Positions 51,049-59,654 of a DNA stretch of 64,000 bases are shown one piece after another (position 1 is the stretch's first letter; every line of letters starts with the position of its first letter). Location of the stretch: the NCBI GenBank assembly GCA_964453435.1, contig CAYVQZ010000003.1, positions 62,001 through 126,000 of the forward strand, given 5' to 3'. This DNA is from CAYVQZ01 sp964453435 (GTDB taxonomy: Bacteria; Abyssobacteria; SURF-5). A program made the position numbers and the translations under genes. The notes beneath the pieces were generated by a model. The model did not search any database and was not told the DNA's origin. It saw only the letters and a list, made by a program, of their open reading frames with translations.

Positions 51049-52182
51049 ATGAAGACCGAAAAGACTGTCGGTGGGTTGTTCAGGGATATCGTCGAAAATC
51101 GCGAACATTACCTCAGGGAATACAAAGAGCGCACAGGCAAGAAGATTTTCGGCTACTTTTGCTCATACACTCCCGAGGAACTGCTCCATGCCGCGGGCAT
51201 CCATCCGGTGCGACTCTTTGGCGGGACGGAGGATATTACGCAAGCCGACACGCTGATTCAGAGTTTTGTGTGTCCGTTTGTGCGGGGCGTTCTCGACACG
51301 GCTCTCAAGGGAGGATTCGATTACCTTGACGGCATCGTTCATTCGTACACGTGCGACGCGACCTGCGGTCTTTTCGGCATCTGGCAGAGAAACATTCGGA
51401 CTGATTTTACGTATATGTTTGCTCCTCCTTACTTCATGAGCAACAGTTCGCTCCGATATTACGTGAGTGAATTGGCGAAGCTGCGCGCTTCGATTGAGAC
51501 GTTCACGGGCGAACCCATCTCCGACGACGCGCTGCGCGAGAGCGCTCGGGTTCTGAATGGGAGGCGCTCGGTCCTCAAGAGACTGTATAGGCTCCGCGCC
51601 GCCAACCCCGCGCCCATCAGCGGCAGTGAAGCGCTGGACACCGTGCTGGCGGGCGCAATCATGCCTCCGGAGGAATACACGGAAATGGTCGAGTCGCTCA
51701 TCAGCGAAATCCTGAGACCGGCAGCGTGCGGGCAGGACCCCCACCGGGTATTCATCTCCGGAAGCGAGCTTCACGATCGGGAAATCCTGCAAGTGATTGA
51801 AGAAGCCGGCGCCGTCATTGTCGGAGACGACCTCTGCACGGGCGCCAGAAACTTTGCCGGCCCCTTGGAAACAGAGGGGGACCCGCTGGAATCCCTGGCG
51901 CGCCGTTACCTGGACCGAATCCCCTGTCCCAGCCGCTTGCCCTTCAGCCAAAGACTGGAGTTCATCATCGAGGGCATGAGAGAATCCCGCTCCGAGTCCC
52001 TGATATTCATCATCCAAAAATTCTGTGACCCTCACCTTGCCGAACAACCCCTCATCAGTGAGGCTTTGAAGAAAGCGGGCATCCCGAACATGGTGATCGA
52101 GACCGAGCATCGTATGGGCCCGAGCCGCGAACAGATACGAACGCGCGTGCAAGGGTTTCTGGAAATGATCTCGGCGAAGTGA
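51049..52182 (+). CDS. 2-hydroxyacyl-CoA dehydratase D-component family protein (HgdB/BcrC type)
   Basis: 377 residues. It resembles a single subunit of 2-hydroxyglutaryl-CoA dehydratase/benzoyl-CoA reductase: GYFCSYTPEELLHAAGIHPVRLFG at the N-terminus, the Cys-containing FVCPFVRG and YTCDATCG segments, and VGDDLCTGARNF. Conserved cysteines could hold one [4Fe-4S] cluster. Neither the partner subunit nor the HgdC-type activator is nearby, so it may be one of the stand-alone members with unknown reaction. It follows the acylase gene by 13 bases and is probably co-transcribed. Confidence 0.84.
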   Translation: MKTEKTVGGLFRDIVENREHYLREYKERTGKKIFGYFCSYTPEELLHAAGIHPVRLFGGTEDITQADTLIQSFVCPFVRGVLDTALKGGFDYLDGIVHSYTCDATCGLFGIWQRNIRTDFTYMFAPPYFMSNSSLRYYVSELAKLRASIETFTGEPISDDALRESARVLNGRRSVLKRLYRLRAANPAPISGSEALDTVLAGAIMPPEEYTEMVESLISEILRPAACGQDPHRVFISGSELHDREILQVIEEAGAVIVGDDLCTGARNFAGPLETEGDPLESLARRYLDRIPCPSRLPFSQRLEFIIEGMRESRSESLIFIIQKFCDPHLAEQPLISEALKKAGIPNMVIETEHRMGPSREQIRTRVQGFLEMISAK

Positions 52183-52256
52183 CTCGCGCCGGCGGAGCCT
52201 TGCGATGCGCACGTTACGCGGTGGAGAATGAGCGAAGCCGTTCGGATGACCGAATA

Positions 52257-52907
52257 TCAGTCCGCGTCGGTGTTCACGCTGTCGGCGGGAACCAGGTAGA
52301 GCTCGACGTGGAGGTCGGCTTCGTCTTTGTTCCGGACGGCGCCAAACATGGCGCTGTAGGGCGTTATTCCGAAATCACTCTGCCGAAAACTCAGGGCTGC
52401 CTTACCCCGCAGGCCGTCGGGCTCTTCCGATACCGCCGCCGGAAAAGAAACAGTCTTCGTCACGCCGTGAATGGTTAAGTTTCCCGTCACCACGTATTGC
52501 TCATCGGTTTGCCGCTCGATATGAGTTGAATCGAACCGAATGGCGGGATATCGACTCACATTCAACTGTACGGCGGACTCCATGGCAGACTGGATTTTTT
52601 CCCTGTCTTCTCTTCCCAGAGGTTTTGTAAGTCCGTACTTCTGACGCATCGCCGGTTCATCGGCGAGAAGGGAAGCAGCCTCGGCCTCAACCCACAGCGA
52701 CGGCGGGTCGGCTTCGGCTTCGCCGAGGTACCGGCTCGCCCGAATCACGTGATTATGAGCGAGAACCGCCGCAACGCCCGCCTTATGGAGCCTGACCACG
52801 AGTTCGCTCCTGGCCGGATCAACGCGGTAATCGGCGCCCTCTGCCGAACCTGAGAAAACGCCCGCACCAAGAATCATGACAAGCGCCGCCTGCACAATTT
52901 GTTTCAT
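52257..52907 (-). CDS. YceI-family periplasmic lipid-binding protein
   Basis: 216 residues with a cleavable signal peptide (VQAALVMILGAGVFSGSAEGA). The YceI/lipocalin-like barrel follows: YRVDPARSELVVRLHKAG, LNVSRYPAIRFDSTHIE, VTGNLTIHGVTKTVSFP and SFRQSDFGITPYS. YceI proteins bind polyisoprenoid or fatty lipids in the periplasm. The downstream divergent gene is a geranylgeranyl-reductase-like enzyme, an interesting but unproven isoprenoid link. Confidence 0.9.
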   Translation of the reverse strand: MKQIVQAALVMILGAGVFSGSAEGADYRVDPARSELVVRLHKAGVAAVLAHNHVIRASRYLGEAEADPPSLWVEAEAASLLADEPAMRQKYGLTKPLGREDREKIQSAMESAVQLNVSRYPAIRFDSTHIERQTDEQYVVTGNLTIHGVTKTVSFPAAVSEEPDGLRGKAALSFRQSDFGITPYSAMFGAVRNKDEADLHVELYLVPADSVNTDAD

Positions 52908-53009
52908 AGTCTACCACCTTCGCGAAAAAACAAAGCGTTTCACGCGCCTGACATTTCGTTGAGGCGCACTTCCGTAACAGTGTGGGTATTCGACGGTCAC
53001 AGTGAGACT

Positions 53010-53107
53010 GTCCGATAATTCACCAGTTCGCGCTTCGGGGCCAGTCCGCCAATCTATCCCGCCTTTGGCGGGACCAAAAGGCGGGCGATTTTGTAATCGG
53101 GGACAGT
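53010..53107. mobile_element. Partial long-type MITE-like element
   Basis: Starts with the terminus GTCCGATAATT and has the module CCGCCAATCTATCCCGCC as in the long copies. It then stops at the edge of the short element at 53108, suggesting interruption or a deletion. Confidence 0.55.
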
Positions 53108-53227
53108 GAATCTGTCTCACGATTGATGCCGAAGGTCGTTTGCTTCGGAGACAGTCCCGATTCTACGGCACTTCGTGCCCGTAAATCTGGGACAGTCCCC
53201 TACGCTGGGCAGCCGTGAGACAGATTC
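53108..53227. mobile_element. MITE-like palindromic element, short type (copy 3)
   Basis: 120 bp with left terminus GAATCTGTCTCACGATTG and right (reverse complement) GAATCTGTCTCACGGCTG. The core is nearly identical to the copies at 30465 and 43932. Confidence 0.75.
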
Positions 53228-53474
53228 ACAGTACCCGGCAGGGCGATTTTCGGTCCACCGCATAGTTTGATCGGACTGATTCAGAGTTCCCCCTTTCGCG
53301 CTTCGGATGCGGGAACGAATTCGCGCCGACAAAAGAATTTCGCCCTCCGACCAGTAGCGTTCACTGAATTATTTCATCGATTTAAACGGTTTGCCAGAAT
53401 CTCGTGCAAGGATTTTTCGATTTCTCCCGTCCCTCAGGGCCGTGCGGGACGAGATTCCCGCTTTTCCAACACTT

Positions 53475-53503
53475 TTGCAGGCTTTGTAGGTGTATGGTAA
53501 AAT
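53475..53503 (+). promoter_or_regulatory. Candidate sigma-70 promoter of the tandem reductase gene
   Basis: TTGCAG at 53475-53480 and TAAAAT at 53498-53503, 17-base spacing. A start near 53510 fits the ATG at 53545 and excludes the upstream GTG and ATG in the same frame. Confidence 0.45.
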
Positions 53504-53544
53504 TTAACTTAGACTTGGTGTTCACTGGCAACGGAATCGGACAA

Positions 53545-56202
53545 ATGTCAATTATTCTTCCGGACACGGCGAAGATTGCGGTCATCGGCGGCGGGCCGGC
53601 GGGCAGTTTCTTTGCCCACTTCATGCTGACGAGGGGCGCTCGGGCCGGTCGCGAGATGGACGTAACCATTTTCGAGCGAAAGTCATTTCTTGATTTCGGC
53701 CCGAAGGGGTGCAATATGTGCGCGGGGGCCCTCGGGCACCACCTGGTGGAGCAAATGAGGAGTGAGAACATCCCTCTGCCGCCGAATGTAATACGTCAAG
53801 AAGTGGAAGGATACATGCTGCATGTCAACGACCGCGAGGTTTTCCTGAAGCAGGGTGACCGGCCTATCTATACGGTCTTCCGGGGAAACAGTCCCGATTC
53901 ATCGAGCGAGGGAGCTGTCAGCTTCGACCAGTTTCTCCTTGAACACGCCGTCTCGCTGGGCGCTAAATTCCGACGCGAGCGGATTACCGAGGTAATCTGG
54001 CCGGAACACCCATTGGAAAGGGTGCAACTGACAGCCGCGGGAGGTGACACAATCGATTTTGACCTTGTCGCGGGCGCATTCGGAGTCAACACCCGGTTGC
54101 GGGAACGATTCATGACGGGCTATGTCCCGCCGCGGACGTGGATTGCATGTCAGGCGGAAATGGCTGTCGCTGCGGAATTCAATGAGGAAGCGTACGGGAA
54201 CAGGATTCACGTGTTCGCCTTGGGGGAACGGAATATCCGATTCGTGGCGATGACGCCCAAGAGGAACTTTATAACGATCACGGCCATCGGCCCCTCGGTG
54301 AAAATGTCGGACCTCGAGAACGCGTTGCGGCGACCTGAGTTCAAGCCGTATCTGCCGGAGAACTGGCGCATCCACTGTCATTGTCACCCACGCTTCCCGA
54401 TCACCTCCGCGCGGAATCCCTTTCGTGACCGCGGGGTCTTGATCGGTGACGCGTGCATGGCGCGATACCTCAAAAACGGAATCGAATCAGCGTATTTTAC
54501 GGCGCTGTTCGCGGCAGGTACCTGCCAGGAGCACGGAATTGGGGCGGACGACTTTGGTCGGTATTATCGGTTGTGCAAGGAACGCTTCGGATTCGACAAC
54601 GTGTGTGGGAAAGTCCTCTTTGCCGTTCATAATACCGTGGCCCGCCGCAGGCGGCTTTCCCGCGCTCATCTCATGGTGGCGGAAATGGAACGCACTCAGA
54701 AACACGGCGACCGCCAGCTTCTCTCGAACTCCTTATGGAGCATGTTCACCGGGGACGAGCGGTATCAGGATATTTTGAAAGACCTGCTGTGGCCGCGTGT
54801 GCAACTGAGCCTGGTCTCCCAAGCCTTGCAGTCCTTGTTCCGAAACAATGATGCGTGGGAACGCTACGCCGAGCGAAAACTCGCTGACCTGCGAACAAGG
54901 GCGGAGTCCTCGAACCTCGTTCTTAACCGAGGCTCCACGGTGGCGATAATAGGAGGAGGCCCCGGCGGCTCGAGCTGCGCTATCCGACTGCTCGCGAGGG
55001 CGCGTGTGCGGGGACTGCCGTTGCGCGTGGTAATCTTCGAGGGAAAGGATTTCGACCGTCACTATAACCAGTGCGTCGGAGTGCTGTCGCCTCCGCTTGA
55101 AGGATATCTCCGTGCACAGTTGGGAATCGAGCTTCCCGAAATGATGATCAAGAGACGCATAGAGAATTACCGCATTTACAGCGACAATACGGATGTGACG
55201 CTCGATGGCTCCGCCGGCGCCGACCACACGTACACGGTTCGTCGAGTCATGTTCGACCGGCTCCTGTTGAGGAAAGCGGAAGAGGCGGGGGCGGAAATCG
55301 TTCGAAGCCGGGTGACGGGAATCGAGTTCGTGAACACGCGAGAGCTGGACGAAGTCCGCATATACAGTGAGAGCCAGTACCTGCGTGCCGACGTCGTCGT
55401 CGGGGCGTTTGGACTCGACGAAGCAATGCTTGACCATTGGGAACGAGCGACGAAACCGCTTCGGCCATATGAGCGGCCGAGCAATTTACTCAAAACGTTC
55501 ATAACAAAAATCCATACGGATCCTGCCTTCATCGAATCGAAACTCGGAAATACGATTCATGCGTTCCTGCTGTCGGGACCCCGAGTGGAGTTCGGGGCCG
55601 TCACGCCCAAAGGCGACCATATCATCGTCAATATCGCGGGACGGGACGTGCGCTCGCTCGATCTGGACGAATTTCTGGAGCATCCGCGTGTTCATGCACT
55701 CCTGCCGGAATACGACCGTGATTTTCTGAATTTCTATGCGGGACACTTTCCCACCTCTCCCGCGAAGAATCCGTATGGGCATCGGTACGTGCTCGTCGGG
55801 GATGCCACGGGCTGGATGAGACCGTTCAAAGGCAAGGGAATAAATACGGCGGTGGTAACGGGAATGCGGGCGGCCGATACGATTTTTGACCGGGGGTTCT
55901 CACGCAAAGCATTCGAAGTGTATGCGCAGGGCTGTACGGATTTGAGACAGCACTATTTTTATGGGGTTTCGGTCCGTTATCTCACAAAGGTCAGCAGAAT
56001 TCTCGGACTCTTCGATTCGGCATTGGAAGCGGCCAAGTCCGATGAAGAGCTGCGCAACATCTTCTACCTCGCTGTTTCGGGCGAAGCATCGTATCGGGAC
56101 ATACTTTTTCGCATTCTCAGGCCGTCAACTCTGAGGAAACTGGCGGTAAGTTCGGGAGTTCACCTGTTGAAACGTATTGCGCCGGCGCGCACGCCCGCCT
56201 GA
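53545..56202 (+). CDS. Tandem fusion of two geranylgeranyl-reductase-like flavoproteins
   Basis: About 885 residues made of two homologous FAD oxidoreductase modules. Module 1 opens KIAVIGGGPAGSFFAHFML and has GPKGCNMCAGALG. Module 2, from about residue 460, opens TVAIIGGGPGGSSCAIRLL and has YNQCVGVLSPPLEGYL. Both keep the second FAD motif (GVLIGDACMARYLKNGIE; YVLVGDATGWMRPFKGKG) and a C-terminal helical tail. Members of this family reduce isoprenoid double bonds or act as lipid dehydrogenases, usually as single modules. The start at 53545 is chosen from promoter position; ATG 53494 and GTG 53404 are in frame. Substrate unknown. Confidence 0.85.
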   Translation: MSIILPDTAKIAVIGGGPAGSFFAHFMLTRGARAGREMDVTIFERKSFLDFGPKGCNMCAGALGHHLVEQMRSENIPLPPNVIRQEVEGYMLHVNDREVFLKQGDRPIYTVFRGNSPDSSSEGAVSFDQFLLEHAVSLGAKFRRERITEVIWPEHPLERVQLTAAGGDTIDFDLVAGAFGVNTRLRERFMTGYVPPRTWIACQAEMAVAAEFNEEAYGNRIHVFALGERNIRFVAMTPKRNFITITAIGPSVKMSDLENALRRPEFKPYLPENWRIHCHCHPRFPITSARNPFRDRGVLIGDACMARYLKNGIESAYFTALFAAGTCQEHGIGADDFGRYYRLCKERFGFDNVCGKVLFAVHNTVARRRRLSRAHLMVAEMERTQKHGDRQLLSNSLWSMFTGDERYQDILKDLLWPRVQLSLVSQALQSLFRNNDAWERYAERKLADLRTRAESSNLVLNRGSTVAIIGGGPGGSSCAIRLLARARVRGLPLRVVIFEGKDFDRHYNQCVGVLSPPLEGYLRAQLGIELPEMMIKRRIENYRIYSDNTDVTLDGSAGADHTYTVRRVMFDRLLLRKAEEAGAEIVRSRVTGIEFVNTRELDEVRIYSESQYLRADVVVGAFGLDEAMLDHWERATKPLRPYERPSNLLKTFITKIHTDPAFIESKLGNTIHAFLLSGPRVEFGAVTPKGDHIIVNIAGRDVRSLDLDEFLEHPRVHALLPEYDRDFLNFYAGHFPTSPAKNPYGHRYVLVGDATGWMRPFKGKGINTAVVTGMRAADTIFDRGFSRKAFEVYAQGCTDLRQHYFYGVSVRYLTKVSRILGLFDSALEAAKSDEELRNIFYLAVSGEASYRDILFRILRPSTLRKLAVSSGVHLLKRIAPARTPA

Positions 56203-56296
56203 GAGCGCCGATTTCATCCCATGAGCGGGCGCCGCGTGGCGGGACGGAACAAGGCGGGAACGACTTCTCCAATAATTCGGAAAGAGAAATTGAGAC

Positions 56297-57667
56297 ATGA
56301 CGAACGCGGCACGGAAAGAGAACAGGCGCGCGAGACCGCTCGTAGCTATTGTGGGGAGGCCCAACGTCGGGAAATCGACCCTGTTCAACCGGCTGACGGG
56401 ACGGCAAACCGCAATTGTCGATGACATACCCGGGGTGACACGCGACCGTATATACGGGGAAGTGGAGTGGGACGGTCAAACGTTTGACATTGTCGACACG
56501 GGCGGGTTGGTGACCCGCAAAAGCGACAGCATCCAGCAGGCCGTGTACAAACAGATAGTGAGAGCGGTCCACGACGCGGGTTGCATCATTTTCGTTACGG
56601 ATATCCTCGACGGCCTTTTGCCGGGGGATGAGGATGTCGCCGAGGTGCTGCGGCAGACCGGCAAGCATGTTATTGTGGTGGCGAACAAGGCGGATAATCA
56701 GCAACGCGCGTTGGCGGCTTCCGAGATGTACGCGCTTGGTTTCGACGAACCGCACCCCATTTCCGCTCTGCATGGTCTCGGGATCGACGGATTGCTTGAT
56801 CGTGTGTTGGAGGCAATTCCAGAACATCCTGGCACGACACAAGACTTGATCGCTCTGCGAATTGCAATAGTAGGCCAGCCAAACGTGGGGAAATCGTCCC
56901 TTGTCAACGCGCTCCTCAATGAAGAACGCGTCATTGTCGACGAGAAAGCGGGGACGACGCGTGACTCGGTCGACATTCATTTTCATCGAAAAGACAAACG
57001 CTATGTGCTCGTGGACACGGCCGGTCTCAAGAGGCCGGGCAAAGTTGAACCCGGCGTCGAGCGGTACAGCGTGAAACGCGCGCTTGCGAGCATCAGGCGC
57101 TGCGATATCGCGCTCCTCCTGATAGATGCAAGCGTCGCGGGAAGAGGACGCGCCTACGGCATGACGGAACAAGACGCGCGAATTGCGAACCGTATCGACG
57201 CAGAGGGCCGGGCCCAATTGATCGCGTTGAATAAATGGGATCTCGTGGAGAGAGACTCGCGCACATTTGACATCATGGCGGGCTCGATTCGCTCCAAGAT
57301 GCCGAATCTGGCGTACGTGCCGATTCTTTCGGTATCCGCCAAAACCCGGCTGCGGCTGCAGAAACTGTTCGAAGAACTGGAGCGTGCGCATGAGAACCAT
57401 TCGCGACGAATCCCCACGAGCGAACTGAACGAATTCATGCGTGAAGTCATCCGTGCCAATCCTCCGCGCATGAAACGAGGCACGCTTCCGAAGCTCCTCT
57501 ACGTCACGCAGGCGGCAATCGCTCCTCCCACCTTCGTCCTGTTCATGAACCGGGCCGAACCGCTGGACAAGACGTACCTGCGGTATATCGAAAACCAACT
57601 CCGTGGCCAGTTCGATTTCAGCGGAGCGCCGATCAAACTGGAGATACGGCGAAAACCAAGATCGTAG
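56297..57667 (+). CDS. der: Ribosome biogenesis GTPase Der (EngA)
   Basis: 456 residues with two consecutive GTPase domains. G1 motifs are GRPNVGKSTLF (about residue 18) and GQPNVGKSSLV (about 192). G2/G3 motifs are DIPGVTRD with DTGGL, and EKAGTTRD with DTAGL. The KH-like C-terminal domain ends FDFSGAPIKLEIRRKPRS. Der assists assembly of the 50S subunit. Normal family length; housekeeping gene. It follows the reductase gene by 94 bases on the same strand. Confidence 0.97.
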   Translation: MTNAARKENRRARPLVAIVGRPNVGKSTLFNRLTGRQTAIVDDIPGVTRDRIYGEVEWDGQTFDIVDTGGLVTRKSDSIQQAVYKQIVRAVHDAGCIIFVTDILDGLLPGDEDVAEVLRQTGKHVIVVANKADNQQRALAASEMYALGFDEPHPISALHGLGIDGLLDRVLEAIPEHPGTTQDLIALRIAIVGQPNVGKSSLVNALLNEERVIVDEKAGTTRDSVDIHFHRKDKRYVLVDTAGLKRPGKVEPGVERYSVKRALASIRRCDIALLLIDASVAGRGRAYGMTEQDARIANRIDAEGRAQLIALNKWDLVERDSRTFDIMAGSIRSKMPNLAYVPILSVSAKTRLRLQKLFEELERAHENHSRRIPTSELNEFMREVIRANPPRMKRGTLPKLLYVTQAAIAPPTFVLFMNRAEPLDKTYLRYIENQLRGQFDFSGAPIKLEIRRKPRS

Positions 57668-57735
57668 ATTTGCTTGTCGGTGACAAACAGGGAACGTGAG
57701 GGCTCTCGCCGCTGAGAACTCCGGGGCGCCGGGTT

Positions 57736-58929
57736 TCAGGTAACGTAGAACGGATGCGACGGCATCAGGAGTATGCGAACCACCCCCATCGCCGCGAGAA
57801 GGGCGCACAGGAGCATGAGAAGCGACATGCGGCGCGACCGTTCGCGCGAATAGTAAACTACCAGAAAGGGGAAAACACCGGCGAGCGCCCTGGCGGGAGA
57901 CGTTACGGTCGAACTCCATATCTGTTCCCGGTTGAAACATATTCCGACCACGGCATGAACGAACAAGATGAACACAAGGTCTGCCGGTCTTCTCTTCAAC
58001 CCCATTGCGCTCACAATCAGCAGCAGAACGACGAAGAACATAAAAGGATAAACGCTCAGGTGTCTGAGGTCGGCCATCATATCGCCGGACAGATTGAAGG
58101 CGGCAAGCTGAGACACCATTCCGACAAAGGGCAGCGTGAAATGATGGCCCGACATCCAGAGGGGGAAATCGCCGTAGCGCCGCCAGAGAATCGCCTGCCA
58201 CAGCAACCACGGCACAACGGATGAACTCACAATAATGGCCCCCCGCCAGTTTCTCCTCCATGCGAGCAGGACACAAAACGAAGCAACCACGGCCGCTCCG
58301 TTTTCCTGGGTCAACAATGATAACGCAAGCATTGCGGCGGCAGCCCATAGGCGCCCTCGTTCGTAAAAATAGAAGGACGCCGTAATGAGGCCGACACACA
58401 ACGGAGTTGCCACGTCATAAAAGACGGCGATCAGAAATCCGATGTTCAGTGTATAAAAAAACAGATATTCGGCTCCGAGCGTCGTCTCACCGATTATTTT
58501 CCAAAGAAGCAAACCGCTCAGCGCAATGGCGAGCAAGTTCACGACCACCATGGAAGGAGGCAGCCACTGCGGGCGGCCGAACGCCAAAACGTATGCCGCA
58601 AGCGGATAAAGAATGCGCTGGAACCGAAACGGGTTTTGCTTTCCCTCTTCTCCCATCAGGAGGTCCTTCACCATGTAGTAATAGAATTGGCCGTCATAAC
58701 CGTCGCCCCCGGACTCGGGATCATGAAAAACCACCAGGCCGGGCTCCAGAGCGGACGGCGTGAAGAAGGGCGTGTGCTTCCCGATTCGAAGCATGCTGCT
58801 GAGGTTGTAATCGTATGAGGAAATGTGGTAAAGGATAAGAATGCTATAGACGACCATGGTCGCGGCTATCACCGCGACAGCATGGGCCGCATTTCCGCCC
58901 TCGTCCATTCCCGATGATTTGACCGTCAT
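57736..58929 (-). CDS. Polytopic membrane protein, GT-C glycosyltransferase-like
   Basis: 397 residues with about nine to ten membrane spans. Near residues 72-110 it carries GGDGYDGQFYYYMVKD and FRFQRILYPLAAYVLAFG. That GYDGQFYY...R-x-x-R-I-L-Y-P pattern occurs in a family of uncharacterised membrane proteins related to GT-C mannosyltransferases. A role in glycolipid or surface glycan assembly is inferred only from that resemblance. Single gene, convergent with der. Confidence 0.78.
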   Translation of the reverse strand: MTVKSSGMDEGGNAAHAVAVIAATMVVYSILILYHISSYDYNLSSMLRIGKHTPFFTPSALEPGLVVFHDPESGGDGYDGQFYYYMVKDLLMGEEGKQNPFRFQRILYPLAAYVLAFGRPQWLPPSMVVVNLLAIALSGLLLWKIIGETTLGAEYLFFYTLNIGFLIAVFYDVATPLCVGLITASFYFYERGRLWAAAAMLALSLLTQENGAAVVASFCVLLAWRRNWRGAIIVSSSVVPWLLWQAILWRRYGDFPLWMSGHHFTLPFVGMVSQLAAFNLSGDMMADLRHLSVYPFMFFVVLLLIVSAMGLKRRPADLVFILFVHAVVGICFNREQIWSSTVTSPARALAGVFPFLVVYYSRERSRRMSLLMLLCALLAAMGVVRILLMPSHPFYVT

Positions 58930-59084
58930 CCGTCTTCTCCCCGTAGCGGCTGCAATTATATATTACCCTTCGCCGTCCGGCAAGAGTCGACGCGCGCGTC
59001 GCGTCCTTCTGCGTGCCCCCGACTTGCGCCGCCTGTGAGCGGAAATTGCTCAAACGGCCGCTTTTTCCGCAATCTTCTTGACAT

Positions 59085-59101
59085 CTGGCAAATTCTGTGC
59101 T
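59085..59101 (+). promoter_or_regulatory. Possible second sigma-54 promoter
   Basis: CTGGCAAATTCTGTGCT has GG (59087-59088) and GC (59099-59100) ten bases apart. It is weaker than the site at 12393 because the -12 reads TGTGC. It is 550 bases from the first XRE gene. Confidence 0.35.
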
Positions 59102-59193
59102 AAAGAGTTATACTAAACAAAAAGAAAAATTATTATTACAATGTGACTTCGTCCGGCGGCTCGTTGCAAGTCCGGCAATATACTGAGAATAGA

Positions 59194-59211
59194 CCATTAT
59201 ATATTTAATGG
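59194..59211. promoter_or_regulatory. Palindrome CCATTA-N6-TAATGG
   Basis: Perfect 6-base arms about 32 bases upstream of the -35 at 59243; candidate operator in the XRE-cupin control region. Confidence 0.4.
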
Positions 59212-59242
59212 AAGTTAACTTATACATTCAAGCAACTAAAAG

Positions 59243-59272
59243 TTGACAGAGAATCTATTTCTCTGTTACACT
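59243..59272 (+). promoter_or_regulatory. Sigma-70 promoter with a palindromic operator inside the spacer
   Basis: TTGACA at 59243-59248 and TACACT at 59267-59272, spacing 18. The palindrome ACAGAGA-N7-TCTCTGT occupies 59246-59266, exactly between the hexamers, so a bound repressor would block polymerase. The XRE proteins encoded downstream are the natural candidates. Confidence 0.6.
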
Positions 59273-59334
59273 AAATGAAGATAGTTACGTCGATATTATT
59301 GTTCGGGCATCGCACGTGATGCCGCAGAGGACCG

Positions 59335-59619
59335 ATGGCAGTCTTCGCAGAGGGAAGTTCCTGGGGGTCCGGAACGAAGCATAATCAGCCATTTAGTGCT
59401 CCATGCGAGCAATCTGATTTTTTGAAACCCGCAAGGAATATCGCCCGCTGGTTCGTTTTCATCCTGCGGTTTTCTCTATTCAGGCTGAACAGAACACAGG
59501 GAGCGCTCAGCGGGCGCATGCGAAAGCCTGATGTGAGAAAAGATGACAAAACATTCCGGGAGGGAACACGGGCCCGCGGTTTTGCCGGTCAGCGTATCGG
59601 TCCCATCTTTCCACATTAA
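59335..59619 (+). CDS. Doubtful 94-residue open frame in the XRE leader
   Basis: ATG with GAGG four bases upstream, ending TAA 35 bases before the first XRE-cupin gene. The product is basic and of irregular composition, with no motif or membrane span that I can name. It may be a leader or a chance frame. Confidence 0.22.
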   Translation: MAVFAEGSSWGSGTKHNQPFSAPCEQSDFLKPARNIARWFVFILRFSLFRLNRTQGALSGRMRKPDVRKDDKTFREGTRARGFAGQRIGPIFPH

Positions 59620-59654
59620 CAGCGTTTTATTGCGCAACGAGGGAGAAGACGACT

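Larger units (their letters stand above)
52908..53544. other. 637-bp divergent gap with two adjoining MITE-like units
   Basis: Contains a partial long-type element (about 53010-53107), a complete short-type element (53108-53227) and a promoter (53475-53503). No gene is supported. Confidence 0.6.
58930..59654. other. 725-bp divergent region with dense regulatory sequence
   Basis: Holds a sigma-54-like motif (59085-59101), two perfect palindromes (59194-59211 and 59246-59266) and a sigma-70 promoter (59243-59272). A doubtful 94-codon open frame (59335-59619) precedes the first XRE-cupin gene. Confidence 0.6.

Noticed and set aside
30465..53227. CRISPR-like interpretation of the repeated palindromes
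   Set aside because: Copies are dispersed over 23 kb and have no regular spacers or cas genes; terminal inverted repeats fit small mobile elements.
56117..58399. Minus-strand open frame of 760 codons
   Set aside because: Runs antisense through der and over part of the membrane protein gene in another frame; no domain recognised.
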